A DNA stretch of 14,162 nucleotides, from contig NZ_JBHSHL010000049.1 in the NCBI RefSeq assembly GCF_042652965.1, forward strand, positions 1 to 14,162. Direction: 5' to 3'. Position numbers and translations under genes: made by a program. Origin of the DNA: Filifactor villosus. GTDB lineage: Bacteria; Bacillota; Clostridia; Peptostreptococcales; Filifactoraceae. Below the pieces are notes generated by a model. That model was not told where the DNA came from. It made no database searches and saw only the letters and a list, made by a program, of their open reading frames with translations. Numbering within the stretch: the first letter of the stretch is position 1; every line of letters starts with the position of its first letter. This document shows, in pieces, positions 14,111-14,162 of this stretch.

Positions 14111-14161
14111 AAAACCCACCAAACACATTGCAACTAAATGTATTGGCGGGTTTTGTTTTTT
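14111..14161 (+). terminator. Strong intrinsic terminator, probably bidirectional
   Basis: AAAACCC (14111-14117), mismatch, CCAA (14119-14122), ACATT (14125-14129), loop, AATGT (14137-14141), TTGG (14143-14146), mismatch, GGG plus TTTT (14148-14154), then G and six T. About 16 bp with small internal mismatches. On the minus strand the stem is followed by TTTTTCG, so it can also end a minus-strand gene lying to the right of the window. Confidence 0.85.
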
Positions 14162-14162
14162 A

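Larger units (their letters stand above)
13374..14162. other. Long terminal region without a recognised gene
   Basis: This is 789 nt with no open frame I can support. It holds AAGGTCGGGATCT near 13386 (one change from the AAGTCGGGAT motif), a promoter candidate at 13617-13644, ACAAAGGCAAG at 13659-13669 (as at 5682), a repeat array from 13712 to 13890, and a strong terminator at 14111-14161. No rRNA, tRNA, tmRNA, RNase P RNA or SRP RNA hallmarks are seen. Confidence 0.5.

Noticed and set aside
14060..14115. CRISPR repeat or tracrRNA-like sequence before the terminator (GTTTTAGAATC)
   Set aside because: It occurs once only, with no spacer-repeat periodicity and no cas gene in the window.
13914..14126. 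Minus-strand frame of 70 codons
   Set aside because: It would start inside the terminator hairpin, has no ribosome binding site and has no family similarity that I recognise.

Overview
The window comes from the chromosome of a low-to-mid GC Bacillota, most likely a Clostridia/Tissierellia-type organism. The evidence is the conserved replication-origin-proximal gene set mnmE, mnmG (gidA), rsmG (gidB) and parB/noc, followed by a CvpA-family gene and a DUF951 gene. TTG starts, strong AGGAGG-type ribosome binding sites and the placement of every convincing gene on the + strand fit this. I cannot name the species.

Layout. Positions 1-3226 are accessory: an N-terminally anchored glycoside-hydrolase-like protein (262-1179), a nucleoside phosphorylase family protein (1301-2068) and a small DUF2004-like protein (2717-3226), separated by long AT-rich spacers. 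Next come ogt and mnmE as a tight pair (3795-5645). A 520-nt spacer holds a 12-bp inverted repeat and a perfect hairpin. It leads to a DegV family lipid-binding protein and a small three-helix membrane protein (6166-7422). A short spacer with two matching GGA-loop hairpins precedes mnmG (7552-9438). After a further spacer with a TATAAT box come rsmG, parB, a membrane-anchored beta-propeller-like protein and a CvpA-like membrane protein (9685-12790), closely spaced and probably one operon. DUF951 (13173-13373) stands alone. The last 789 nt hold no recognised gene and end in a strong bidirectional terminator.

How the genes work together. MnmE and MnmG jointly make the cmnm5U modification at the tRNA wobble position. 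RsmG methylates 16S rRNA. ParB/Noc organises the origin region. Ogt repairs O6-alkylguanine. DegV supplies fatty acid for phosphorylation by a kinase that is not in the window.

The most unusual feature is the noncoding space, about 3.5 kb in all, which is a lot for a house-keeping locus. These spacers are not unrelated to each other. They share exact 10-14-mers and longer diverged blocks in the same order (for example at 97/159, 2170/2222 and 13712/13768, and again at 12962 and 13798), pointing to an old, heavily diverged family of intergenic elements. In two blocks the differences fall mostly at codon positions 1 and 3, so some may be decayed small coding sequences. No CRISPR array, tRNA, rRNA, insertion sequence or recognised riboswitch was seen.
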